Positions 17,681-25,831 of a stretch of DNA of 64,000 nt are shown piece after piece. The position numbers were made by a program, and so were the translations under genes. Source of the stretch: Undibacterium sp049340185 (GTDB taxonomy: Bacteria > Pseudomonadota > Gammaproteobacteria > Burkholderiales > Burkholderiaceae_D); contig NZ_JBMPPC010000012.1 of NCBI RefSeq assembly GCF_049340185.1, positions 16,969 through 80,968 on the forward strand, given 5' to 3'. The stretch's first letter is position 1. Each line of letters starts with the position of its first letter. Under the pieces are notes generated by a model. It saw nothing but the letters and a program-made list of their open reading frames with translations, was not told the origin of the DNA and searched no databases.

Positions 17681-19327
17681 CTATGCAGCTTTACTCGGTT
17701 GCATCGTCAGCTTATCGCGCTTACCGATGGCATTTAACAAACCACGGGTAGAGCTGTCGTCATCTTCTTTAACAGAAGATGGATCCAGGCTGATCAGCTG
17801 TTGCGCCAGCGATTTACCCAGTTCGACACCCCACTGATCAAATGCATTGATATCCCAGATCACGGATTGCACAAACACCTTGTGTTCATACAAAGCGATC
17901 AGTGCGCCGAGTGAACGCGGCGTCAATGAATCCAGCAACAAGGTCGACGTCGGACGATTACCTTCAAAGACGCGCGGCGCCAGTACCTTTTCAGGTAAAT
18001 CACCCAATTCGGCACGCACTTCGCTAATATCCTTGCCCCACGCCATCGCTTTGGATTGCGCGAAGCAATTGGCGAGTAAGGCTTTATTGTGACTTGGCAA
18101 CCCTGCATCATCATCAGCAACCACAATAAAATCCGTCGGGATAATCGTCGCGCCCTGATGTAACAACTGAAAGTAAGCATGCTGACCATTGGTGCCTGCT
18201 TCGCCGAACAAAATCGGTGACGTGGCGTAATCGACGCGCTGCCCTTCTCTGGTCACAGACTTGCCGTTACTCTCCATTTCGAGTTGCTGCAAATACGCAG
18301 GCAAGCGCGTCATCCGCTGATGATACGGTGCAATCGACAAGGCTTGCAGACCGAGGAAATTAATATTCCAGACACCGATCAATGCCATCAATACCGGCAG
18401 ATTGTGCTCCAGCGGCGCTTGCGCAAAATGCAGATCCATCTCATGCGCGCCAGCCAGCATTTCTTCAAACCGGTCAGCCCCTACGTACAGGGCAATCGAC
18501 AGGCCAATCGCACTCCACATCGAGTAACGGCCACCAGCCCAATTCCAGAATGGAAATACGTTTTCTTCAGCGATACCGAATTCTGCAGCGGCTTTCACAT
18601 TGGTACTCAGCGCGACAAAATGCTGACGGATCTGATCGGCAGGACAACCGTGCGCCAACATCCATTGACGTGCAGTACGGGCGTTGGTCAATGTTTCCAT
18701 TGTCGTGAAAGTCTTCGACGCCACCACGAATAAAGTCGTCTCAGGGTCAGCGTTCTTCAACGCGTCAGCCACATGGCGACCATCGACATTCGACACAAAA
18801 TGCAGGGATAGATTTTTTTGTGACCATGGTGCCAGCGCAATGCAGGCCATTTGCGGACCAAGATCAGAACCACCGATCCCGATGTTGACAATCGTACGTA
18901 TCGCTTTGCCGGTATAACCGAGCCAGCGACCTTCGCGCACGGCGTCGCTAAAAGTACGCATCTGCGCCAGAACCTGATGTACGTCTGCGGCAATATTGTC
19001 ACCGTTCAGATAAAACGACTCACCTTTGGGCAAGCGTAATACCGTGTGCAATACCGCACGATTTTCGGTGTGGTTAATTGCTTCGCCGCGCAACATCGCA
19101 TCGCGACGGCTCTCGACATCTTGCTGCCTCGCCAGCGCCAGTAAATTCAGTTTCGCCGTGGTATCCATACGCTGTTTGGAATAGTCCAGCAAAATGCCGC
19201 AAGCCGATGCAGAAAAATGCGTGAAGCGCTGCGGATCGGCACGGAATAATTCTTTCAGACCAGGCAAATTGGTCGCGCGTTGTTGCAGCAGACACCAAAG
19301 AGGAGTACGGGAAACAGAGGTAACCAT
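17681..19327 (-). CDS. pgi: Glucose-6-phosphate isomerase
   Basis: Pgi interconverts glucose 6-phosphate and fructose 6-phosphate. The 548-residue protein is full length for the bacterial long form. Diagnostic segments are IGIGGSDLGPQM, VVASKTFTTMET, GGRYSMWSAIGL and the two-part C-terminal signature GALIALYEHKVFVQSVIWDINAFDQWGVELG. It lies downstream of the edd-eda pair on the same strand, 177 bases from eda. With fbp in this window it can return triose or fructose phosphates to glucose 6-phosphate for the Entner-Doudoroff route. Confidence 0.96.
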   Translation of the reverse strand: MVTSVSRTPLWCLLQQRATNLPGLKELFRADPQRFTHFSASACGILLDYSKQRMDTTAKLNLLALARQQDVESRRDAMLRGEAINHTENRAVLHTVLRLPKGESFYLNGDNIAADVHQVLAQMRTFSDAVREGRWLGYTGKAIRTIVNIGIGGSDLGPQMACIALAPWSQKNLSLHFVSNVDGRHVADALKNADPETTLFVVASKTFTTMETLTNARTARQWMLAHGCPADQIRQHFVALSTNVKAAAEFGIAEENVFPFWNWAGGRYSMWSAIGLSIALYVGADRFEEMLAGAHEMDLHFAQAPLEHNLPVLMALIGVWNINFLGLQALSIAPYHQRMTRLPAYLQQLEMESNGKSVTREGQRVDYATSPILFGEAGTNGQHAYFQLLHQGATIIPTDFIVVADDDAGLPSHNKALLANCFAQSKAMAWGKDISEVRAELGDLPEKVLAPRVFEGNRPTSTLLLDSLTPRSLGALIALYEHKVFVQSVIWDINAFDQWGVELGKSLAQQLISLDPSSVKEDDDSSTRGLLNAIGKRDKLTMQPSKAA

Positions 19328-19504
19328 GATCGATTGCTTTAGAGTGACGAGGAGATCAAAAAAATGAAAAAAGAGCCAGCGAATGAATCGCTTTATAGGG
19401 AGTATCTGATTATTACCCTCTTATCCGCTCATATTCATTAGTGCGTTAAGAAAAATAATCCTATACACCCTACCAGTATATTACTTAGGTAGTAACTAGA
19501 CCGG

Positions 19505-20143
19505 TTACTTACCCGCGGCGGCAGCCTGTGCCGCCAAATTGCCGATAGCCTGCCAGTCGCCCGCATTGATCAGATTGGCCGGACACATCCAAGAGCCGCC
19601 GACACACAGGATATTTTTTTGTTGCAGCAACGCGGGCGTCGCCTCAACCGCAACGCCACCAGTGAGGCAAAAACGCACATCAGGGAAAGGACCGCCTAAA
19701 GCTTTGGCCATTTTGGTACTGCCGACGATATCGGAGGGGAACAACTTAACCACATCAAAACCATGCTCCAGCGCCAGCATCAGGTCACTCGCGCCACCGA
19801 CACCGGGGAAGTAAGGTAAGCCTGACTCTGCCGCTGCCTTTGCCAGTGCCGGCGTGATGCCAGGACTGATGCCGAATGCGGCACCGGCGTATTTCACGGC
19901 ATCCAGTTGCGCATAGGTCAAAATCGTTCCGGCACCGACCGTCACATCCGGGCAAGCCTTCACCACTTCACGCAATACCGTCATTGCATTCGGCGTACGC
20001 AGTGTGATCTCAACCGCGGGCAAACCGTTTTCTGCCAGAGTCGTTACACAACGAATCGCCTGATCCACATCATCCGTCACCAGAATCGGCAACACGCGGA
20101 TTTGTTCTAATTGCTGAATGATGCTTTGTTTGGTGTGAATCAT
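19505..20143 (-). CDS. eda: KHG/KDPG aldolase
   Basis: Eda splits 2-keto-3-deoxy-6-phosphogluconate into pyruvate and glyceraldehyde 3-phosphate, the last step of the Entner-Doudoroff pathway. The 212-residue class I aldolase shows E45 and R49 in AVEITLRTP, GAGTIL, and the Schiff-base Lys K133 in VVKLFPSD. Its start follows SD GGGAGCGAGA. It follows edd by 68 bases with no terminator, so edd and eda form one operon under the divergent edd promoter. Confidence 0.96.
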   Translation of the reverse strand: MIHTKQSIIQQLEQIRVLPILVTDDVDQAIRCVTTLAENGLPAVEITLRTPNAMTVLREVVKACPDVTVGAGTILTYAQLDAVKYAGAAFGISPGITPALAKAAAESGLPYFPGVGGASDLMLALEHGFDVVKLFPSDIVGSTKMAKALGGPFPDVRFCLTGGVAVEATPALLQQKNILCVGGSWMCPANLINAGDWQAIGNLAAQAAAAGK

Positions 20144-20185
20144 GATGGTCTCGCTCCCGCTGTATAGGTAAATGATGCTTTAATT

Positions 20186-20217
20186 GCTTAGTCGCTTAGC
20201 CGCTTAATCGCTTAATC
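20186..20217. repeat. 8-bp tandem repeat, four copies, at the edd 3' end
   Basis: Four consecutive octamers read GCTTAGTC, GCTTAGCC, GCTTAATC and GCTTAATC on the plus strand. The last overlaps the edd stop codon at 20212-20214. It is a short slippage-type repeat in the edd-eda spacer with no clear function. Confidence 0.75.
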
Positions 20218-22074
20218 AATAAACAAGGTTGATGCGCCATGTTCAGGCGCTGTCACGACCCGGCGCTGCGCGGCAAACAACTCACGGCCGTAATCAAAAG
20301 TCTCGGTAGCAGATGGCTGGCGCACTGTACGACTTGCCCATTCCGCCTCACCGACCAGAGCACGCAGCTCACCCGTATGAACATTGACTTCAATCAGGTC
20401 GCCATCGCGCACTTTGCCTAGCGGTCCACCCTGTGCAACCTCGGGACTCACATGCAAAGCCGCAGGAATTTTGCCGCTGGCACCGGACATACGACCATCC
20501 GTCACCAGCGCAACCTTATAACCCGCCGACATCAGACTGCCGAGCACCGGCGTGAAGTGATGCAGCTCTGGCATTCCATTTGCCTGCGGCCCCTGAAAAA
20601 TCACGACAGCGACAAAATCCTTGTTCAACTGACCTGCTTTATATGCACCAACTAATGCGTCCTGTGACTCAAATACAATTGCCGGCGCACGCACGATCCA
20701 TGCGTCTTCCGGCACGGCAGAGGCTTTCACAATCGCACGACCGAGATTGCCCTGCAACAGACGTAAGCCGCCCGTCGCAGCAAACGGCTCCGTCACATTC
20801 CGCACGACGTCTTTATTTGTAGAAACTGCCGGAGAAGCGTGCCACTGAACTTGATTGCCAGCGGCACCTTCGACCAGTGCCGGACGATTGATATGCCCTG
20901 CCAGACCTTGATCGCCATATACCGTTTTAACATCTGCATGCATCAGGCCAGCAGACAGCAATTCACGAATGACAAATGTCGGTCCGCCTGCATCTTCAAA
21001 CGCGTTCACATCTGCCGTGCCGTTCGGATAAACACGGGTCAGCAACGGGATCACTGACGACAATTCATCAAAGTCCTGCCAGTCAATCAGAATACCGGCA
21101 GCACGCGCTACCGCAATCCAGTGAATCGTATGATTAGTAGAGCCACCAGTTGCCAGCAGAGAAATCACGGCATTGACGATAGTTTTTTCATTCACCAATT
21201 CGCCAATCGGTGTGTAGTTGCCGCTGTGCTCGGTCAATTGCAATATGCGCTCGACCGCCGCGTCGGTCAGTACGTGGCGCAAAGGATCGCTCGGATGGAC
21301 AAAAGCGGCACCAGGCAGATGCAAGCCCATCGCCTCTAACAGCATCTGATTACTATTTGCGGTTCCGTAGAAAGTACATGTACCAGCACTGTGATACGCC
21401 GCACTCTCGGCCGCCAGCAGTTCTTCTTTAGTTGCCTTGCCTTGGGCATAGCGCTCACGCACGGCAGCTTTCTCTTTATTCGACAGGCCAGACCCCATCG
21501 GACCTGCAGGAATAAAAATAGTTGGCAAATGGCCGAATGCCAGCGTACCGATCAATAAGCCCGGCACAATCTTGTCGCAGATTCCCAGACATAAAGTAGC
21601 GTCAAAAGCGTCATGCGATAAAGCCACCGCGGTCGCCTGCGCAATCACATCGCGCGAAAACAGCGACAACTCCATGCCAGGACGACCTTGCGTCACGCCG
21701 TCACACATCGCAGGCACTGCACCGGCGACTTGCGCGGTGCCGCCAAAGCGCAAGGCTGCCTGGCGGATTTGTTGCGGATAGGATTCGTAAGGCTGATGTG
21801 CGGACAACATGTCGTTGTAGGCAGTGACGATACCGATATTCGGTTTTTGCGCCTGATTCAGCCAGATCTTGGTGCCGCTATCCATCGCGGCATTGGCGTG
21901 CGCCTGATTGGCACAAGACAGACTTGCGCGGCGCGGACCACGTCCCGCCATTTTCTGAATCCGCGCCAGATAGGCGCTGCGCAAAGTCTTGCTGCGCTCA
22001 GCAATACGCTGCGTAACGCGGGCGACGACGGGATGAATTTCTGGTGTGATCAGTGCGGAAGTAGATGTTGTCAT
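20212..22074 (-). CDS. edd: Phosphogluconate dehydratase
   Basis: Edd dehydrates 6-phosphogluconate to KDPG. The 620-residue protein belongs to the IlvD/Edd family and carries an iron-sulfur cluster held by conserved Cys, seen in MCDGVTQGRPGMELS, TLCLGICDKIVPG and HSAGTCTFYGTANSNQM. Further family segments are TGGSTNHTIHW and VTDGRMSGASGKIPAALH. It is the first gene of the edd-eda operon and diverges from zwf. The 406-bp gap holds HexR-like palindromes, which indicates KDPG-controlled repression. Confidence 0.96.
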   Translation of the reverse strand: MTTSTSALITPEIHPVVARVTQRIAERSKTLRSAYLARIQKMAGRGPRRASLSCANQAHANAAMDSGTKIWLNQAQKPNIGIVTAYNDMLSAHQPYESYPQQIRQAALRFGGTAQVAGAVPAMCDGVTQGRPGMELSLFSRDVIAQATAVALSHDAFDATLCLGICDKIVPGLLIGTLAFGHLPTIFIPAGPMGSGLSNKEKAAVRERYAQGKATKEELLAAESAAYHSAGTCTFYGTANSNQMLLEAMGLHLPGAAFVHPSDPLRHVLTDAAVERILQLTEHSGNYTPIGELVNEKTIVNAVISLLATGGSTNHTIHWIAVARAAGILIDWQDFDELSSVIPLLTRVYPNGTADVNAFEDAGGPTFVIRELLSAGLMHADVKTVYGDQGLAGHINRPALVEGAAGNQVQWHASPAVSTNKDVVRNVTEPFAATGGLRLLQGNLGRAIVKASAVPEDAWIVRAPAIVFESQDALVGAYKAGQLNKDFVAVVIFQGPQANGMPELHHFTPVLGSLMSAGYKVALVTDGRMSGASGKIPAALHVSPEVAQGGPLGKVRDGDLIEVNVHTGELRALVGEAEWASRTVRQPSATETFDYGRELFAAQRRVVTAPEHGASTLFID

Positions 22075-22133
22075 GGCAGACTAGCCTCATGCTTTTTTCG
22101 GATACTGTAAAGATAGCATAAAACCTAAATTTC

Positions 22134-22148
22134 TGTAACAAACTTTCA
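22134..22148. promoter_or_regulatory. Weak second HexR-like site near the edd promoter
   Basis: TGTAACAAACTTTCA matches the HexR consensus TGTARTNNNAYTACA only partly (strong left half, poor right half). Its position about 60 bases upstream of the edd start would suit repression of edd. Confidence 0.25.
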
Positions 22149-22195
22149 GTTAATCAAATATTTTCATGAATTTCACGTAAAAATGACAAATTTAT

Positions 22196-22210
22196 CGTAA
22201 TGAAACTACA
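22196..22210. promoter_or_regulatory. HexR operator candidate
   Basis: CGTAATGAAACTACA agrees with the known HexR palindrome TGTARTNNNAYTACA at all fixed positions except the first. It covers the -35 area of the predicted zwf promoter. A HexR-type regulator is encoded three genes downstream, which supports autoregulation of zwf-pgl-hexR. Confidence 0.55.
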
Positions 22211-22225
22211 TTTTTGATTAGATTC

Positions 22226-22234
22226 TGGCATAAT
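22226..22234 (+). promoter_or_regulatory. zwf: Candidate extended -10 promoter of zwf
   Basis: TGG-CATAAT forms an extended -10 element without a good -35 hexamer. It sits 16 bases right of the HexR-like site, so bound HexR would block RNA polymerase. The transcript would have a leader of about 240 bases. Confidence 0.4.
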
Positions 22235-22480
22235 CAAGAAAAATAAAAGCAATGCGTAAGGCATATAAATGCGTTTCATCAGTGGGCTTTACCAGCATAA
22301 GTAAAATAAGTATGGATAAGTTAAGCAAAAAATTAAGTAAAAAAGTATGCTCAGGTGCGGCTGAGTACCCTGAATACAGCTAAAAAGCCCGGGCAACATA
22401 GCGCCTACACCGTGCTATCGCAATGCCTGTTTATTCTGTCGACATCATCATTTACAACTCAGAACAACCTTGGAGTCAGC

Positions 22481-23950
22481 ATGACCACATTTGTATTGTT
22501 TGGCGGCACCGGCGATCTTGCCAAGCGCAAGATTATCCCTGCCCTGTATAGCGCCTTTGTCAATGGTCGTTTGGATGCTGATTTTCAATTTATCGGTGCC
22601 GCACGCGAGGCCTTGTCCGATGAAGACTTCCGCAGCCGTGTCGCGGCCAGCATAGAATCGTATGGCGCCAAGACCGAGGATAAAGATGCGGGTCACAGCG
22701 AAAAAACAGCCGCCTTCCTGGCGCTGACGCATTACTCCAAAATCGATGCGCGCGAAGCCAGCGACTTTGATGCGCTTAAAAAACAAATCAAAACCAGCGA
22801 TACCAATGCGACGCTGTTCTATCTGGCGACCGGCCCCGATCTGTTCGTCCCTATCGTAGAACAACTCTCCAAGCATGGCCTGGTCGAAGGTAACGCCCGT
22901 GTCGTGCTGGAAAAACCGCTGGGCCGCGATGCTCAGTCGGCCAAAGAAATTAATGCTTCATTACGCAGCTATCTGCGCGAAAACCAGATCTATCGTATCG
23001 ATCATTACCTCGGTAAAGAGATGGTGCAAAATCTGCTGGCCTTGCGTTTCGCCAATGCGTTTCTCGAACCGCTATGGAATCGCAAATCGATCCAGGACGT
23101 ACAAATTTCGATCTCAGAACAAGTCGGTGTTGAATCACGCGGCGACTTTTACGATCGTACCGGTGCTCTGCGCGACATGGTGCAAAATCATTTGCTGCAA
23201 CTCGTCTCTATCGTTGCAATGGAACCGCCAGTCAATGCCAATCCCGATGCGATCCGTGATGAAAAAGTTAAAGTGCTGCGCGCCCTGCGTAAATTTACTC
23301 CGGAAGATATCAGCAAAAAAACCGTACGCGGCCAGTATCGCGCTGGTGCGGTTGATGGTCAGCCAGTGATTTCATATCAGGCGGAACCTGGCGTGCCACC
23401 TGCGTCGCGCACGGAAACCTTTGTTGCAATCAAGGCAGAGATCGATAACTGGCGCTGGGCTGGCGTGCCATTTTATCTGCGCACTGGTAAGCGCATGGCG
23501 AGTCGCAGCGCTGAGATCACGATTAATTTCAAACCGATTCCGTATTCGATTTTTGGCAGTTCACAAAGTAATTTACGCTCGAACCGCCTGGTCATTTCTT
23601 TGCAACCGGAAGAAAGCGTACAACTGTTTTTAAAAGCCAAAGAACCAGGTGAAGGCATACGCTTATCCGACGTCGCCCTGAATCTGGATTTTGCTGAAGC
23701 CTCGAATTCACGCCGGGTTGAATCCTATGAACGCCTGTTACTTGATGCGATGCATGGCGATCTGACGCTGTTCGTGCGTGATGATGAGCTCGGTGCGGCA
23801 TGGGCATGGATTGACCCGATCATGACTGCATGGCAGAACGATAGCGAAGGACTGAAATCCTATATCGCCGGTAGCTGGGGTCCATCGGCGTCCAGTTATT
23901 TGCTTGCGCAAAACGGTGCAGCCTGGGGTGAAGAATATGTTGAAGGCTGA
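22481..23950 (+). CDS. zwf: Glucose-6-phosphate 1-dehydrogenase
   Basis: Zwf oxidises glucose 6-phosphate to 6-phosphogluconolactone with NAD(P)+, feeding the Entner-Doudoroff and pentose phosphate routes. The 489-residue protein begins at 22481 (MTTFVLFGGTGDLAKRK), placing the Rossmann GxxGDLA motif at the N-terminus as usual. The active-site signature RIDHYLGKEMVQN is intact. An ATG-less extension to 22355 adds 42 unrelated residues and is rejected. It is the first gene of zwf-pgl(-hexR) and overlaps pgl by 14 bases. Confidence 0.96.
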   Translation: MTTFVLFGGTGDLAKRKIIPALYSAFVNGRLDADFQFIGAAREALSDEDFRSRVAASIESYGAKTEDKDAGHSEKTAAFLALTHYSKIDAREASDFDALKKQIKTSDTNATLFYLATGPDLFVPIVEQLSKHGLVEGNARVVLEKPLGRDAQSAKEINASLRSYLRENQIYRIDHYLGKEMVQNLLALRFANAFLEPLWNRKSIQDVQISISEQVGVESRGDFYDRTGALRDMVQNHLLQLVSIVAMEPPVNANPDAIRDEKVKVLRALRKFTPEDISKKTVRGQYRAGAVDGQPVISYQAEPGVPPASRTETFVAIKAEIDNWRWAGVPFYLRTGKRMASRSAEITINFKPIPYSIFGSSQSNLRSNRLVISLQPEESVQLFLKAKEPGEGIRLSDVALNLDFAEASNSRRVESYERLLLDAMHGDLTLFVRDDELGAAWAWIDPIMTAWQNDSEGLKSYIAGSWGPSASSYLLAQNGAAWGEEYVEG

Positions 23951-24626
23951 GAGCATGGTGCTACATAGCTTTGCCAGCTTTGAGGAACTCAGCGAAGCCC
24001 TGGTTGCTGAATGGTTAGGCATTATCGATACCGCAGCATTGGCGCGGCTCCCAGCCTATTTTGCCCTTGCAGGCGGCTCCACGCCTGCGCCTCTATATCG
24101 CCGACTCGATCAATTGCTGTCGCATCGTGACAGCAATAACGTGAAATTGGTTGCGACTGATGAGCGTTGGGTGGATGATGCGGATGCGCAAAGTAATGAA
24201 GGCCTGTTCAAACAAAGCATGGCGCAATCGTATGGCAAGCAATGGAAATTGATCTCGCTGAAAAATGCCGCGCGTACACCAGAGGTAGCGACGGAAGCGA
24301 TCAGTCATCGTCTGGACGAACAGATTCCGCAAGCGTTCAGCGCGGTCTTGCTCGGCATGGGTGCGGATGGGCATATTGCCTCGCTATTTCCCGGCGCACC
24401 AACTCAGCATGATGACCTGGCTTGTCTGGCAGCACTGCATCCGCAAACCCGCCAAAGCCGCATGTCTCTGTCACTGCCACGCTTGCTGAATACAGACAGG
24501 ATCTGGCTCGTGATCACTGGAGCAGAGAAGCGCCGTGTTCTGGAAAATGCAGCAGAAACATCTTTACCCGTCGCCGCGTTATTGCATGAAGCCCGTTGCG
24601 ATATTGACGTATTTTGGTGTCCATAA
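23937..24626 (+). CDS. pgl: 6-phosphogluconolactonase
   Basis: Pgl hydrolyses 6-phosphogluconolactone to 6-phosphogluconate. The 229-residue protein is of the DevB type, related to NagB, with FALAGGSTPAPLYRRLD (about 40-56), VATDERWVDD (about 75-84) and LLGMGADGHIASLFPGA (about 139-155). The start at 23937 overlaps the zwf end; an alternative ATG at 23955 lies just after the zwf stop with an equally good SD. Overlap with zwf means translational coupling and shared HexR control. Confidence 0.93.
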   Translation: MLKAESMVLHSFASFEELSEALVAEWLGIIDTAALARLPAYFALAGGSTPAPLYRRLDQLLSHRDSNNVKLVATDERWVDDADAQSNEGLFKQSMAQSYGKQWKLISLKNAARTPEVATEAISHRLDEQIPQAFSAVLLGMGADGHIASLFPGAPTQHDDLACLAALHPQTRQSRMSLSLPRLLNTDRIWLVITGAEKRRVLENAAETSLPVAALLHEARCDIDVFWCP

Positions 24627-24652
24627 TCCGAAATTGCTCATAAGGAGTTGAG

Positions 24653-24780
24653 ATGATGACAGAGATATTTGCCGAGGAAGTTTTGATGTGGATTTTGATT
24701 TGACTGCAGCGCTCATGGCTAACATGAGCAAGGAATCAACCGCACCACAACTGGCAAATACGCCGTCAGCGCTCAAATAG
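24653..24780 (+). pseudogene. Possible frameshifted 42-aa ORF between pgl and hexR
   Basis: A strong SD (AAGGAG at 24642-24647) sits six bases before ATGATG. The ORF encodes only 16 residues (MMTEIFAEEVLMWILI) before a stop at 24703. If the TTTT run at 24681-24684 had one more T, the frame would continue without a break to the TAG at 24778-24780, giving 42 residues of ordinary composition (continuing FDVDFDLTAALMANMSKES). This is either a one-base decay, a sequencing error, or a short leader peptide ahead of hexR. I recognise no family. Confidence 0.35.
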
Positions 24781-24837
24781 CACCGAGAGTGTGCCTGATG
24801 GACAATCTCGGATAACAATAAGTGATTATAAAAAGCC

Positions 24838-25734
24838 ATGCCAAATTCTGCATCCCGTCTTCTCGATCCAAAGCCGATTCCCTCTGAAAAAGGTTTGCTG
24901 GCGCGCATACGTACTGCCAGTACGGCGCTGAGTCGTGCCGAGCGGCAGGTTGCGGAGTTTTTATTACAGAAACCGCATGATGCACTAGAGATGTCGATCC
25001 GCGTTCTGGCGCAGGCTTGTGATGTCAGCGAGCCCACGGTTGCACGCTTTTCACAGTCGATGGGATTTGATGGCTTCAAGACTTTTAAGCTCGCATTTGC
25101 CAAGAGTCTGGCGACCGGCATTCCGTTTTTGCATCTTGATGTCAATCAGGCCGATTCGGTACGTGATGTGCTACCAAAAGTATTTGACCGCACCATTGCC
25201 GCATTGATGGAAGCTCGTAATTCAGCCAACACTGCAAGCTTTGAAGCCGCAGTCAACCTGCTGTCACGTGCGCGCCGGATTGAATGTTATGGTCTTGGTT
25301 ATTCAGGTGCGCTGGCAATCGATGCGCAGTTAAAATTTTTCCGGTTCGGCATTCCTACGACTGTCTTTTGCGATGCCCATTTACAGGCGCAATCCGCATC
25401 CTTGTTAAACAGTGATTGTGTGGTCGTCGCCTTCTCACGTACCGGTCGCACCCGCGACATGATACGCAGCGTGCAGCTCGCCAAAGGTGCCGGTGCCAAA
25501 GTGCTGGTGCTATGCGCCAGTGGCGGCCCGCTGGCGGAACTCGCTGACGTCCACCTCAGTGTCGACGTCGAAGAAGATCCCGATATCTACACCCCGATGA
25601 CTTCGCGCCTCGCCCACCTGACCTACATCGACGCCCTCGCCGTCGCGGTCACTCTGCAGCGAGGCCCGGCAGCAATTGATATGCTAGAGCGTGCCAAGGC
25701 CAGCATCAGCGAAAAACGGCTCGATTCAAAATAG
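24838..25734 (+). CDS. hexR: HexR-type transcriptional regulator (RpiR family)
   Basis: This 298-residue regulator has an N-terminal RpiR-type helix-turn-helix (about residues 20-95; LSRAERQVAEFLLQKP, then VSEPTVARFSQSMGFDGFKTFK) and a C-terminal SIS sugar-phosphate-binding domain (about 130-270; RIECYGLGYSGALAID, VVVAFSRTGRTRDM). HexR represses zwf, edd and related genes and releases DNA when it binds KDPG. Position next to zwf-pgl and opposite edd-eda, plus HexR-like operators in their shared spacer, make that assignment strong. It lies 211 bases after pgl, so it may also have its own promoter. Confidence 0.9.
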   Translation: MPNSASRLLDPKPIPSEKGLLARIRTASTALSRAERQVAEFLLQKPHDALEMSIRVLAQACDVSEPTVARFSQSMGFDGFKTFKLAFAKSLATGIPFLHLDVNQADSVRDVLPKVFDRTIAALMEARNSANTASFEAAVNLLSRARRIECYGLGYSGALAIDAQLKFFRFGIPTTVFCDAHLQAQSASLLNSDCVVVAFSRTGRTRDMIRSVQLAKGAGAKVLVLCASGGPLAELADVHLSVDVEEDPDIYTPMTSRLAHLTYIDALAVAVTLQRGPAAIDMLERAKASISEKRLDSK

Positions 25735-25831
25735 AGTAAGTCCTGAATAAAGCAGTACCGCATCACAAAAAGGCAGATCGTCATACAATGATGAATTATG
25801 TCCATGTTAGCGACTAGGCCACTTTCCCACC

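Larger units (their letters stand above)
22075..22480. promoter_or_regulatory. Divergent edd/zwf control region
   Basis: This AT-rich 406-bp spacer drives edd to the left and zwf to the right. It contains two palindromic HexR-like sites and a likely extended -10 promoter for zwf, listed separately. The right half from 22250 is a long zwf leader with no clear structure. An in-frame extension of zwf to 22355 is possible but has no family support. Confidence 0.7.

Noticed and set aside
17461..17751. 96-codon plus-strand ORF between ppc and pgi
   Set aside because: It overlaps the pgi 3' end in a shadow frame and shows no recognisable domain.
19481..19495. Short palindrome TTACT-N5-AGTAA after eda, considered as HexR or other operator
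   Set aside because: It does not fit the HexR consensus (half-sites face the other way) and five-base arms are weak evidence.
24579..25145. 188-codon minus-strand ORF opposite pgl/hexR
   Set aside because: It is a shadow of hexR, which has clear HTH and SIS motifs on the plus strand.
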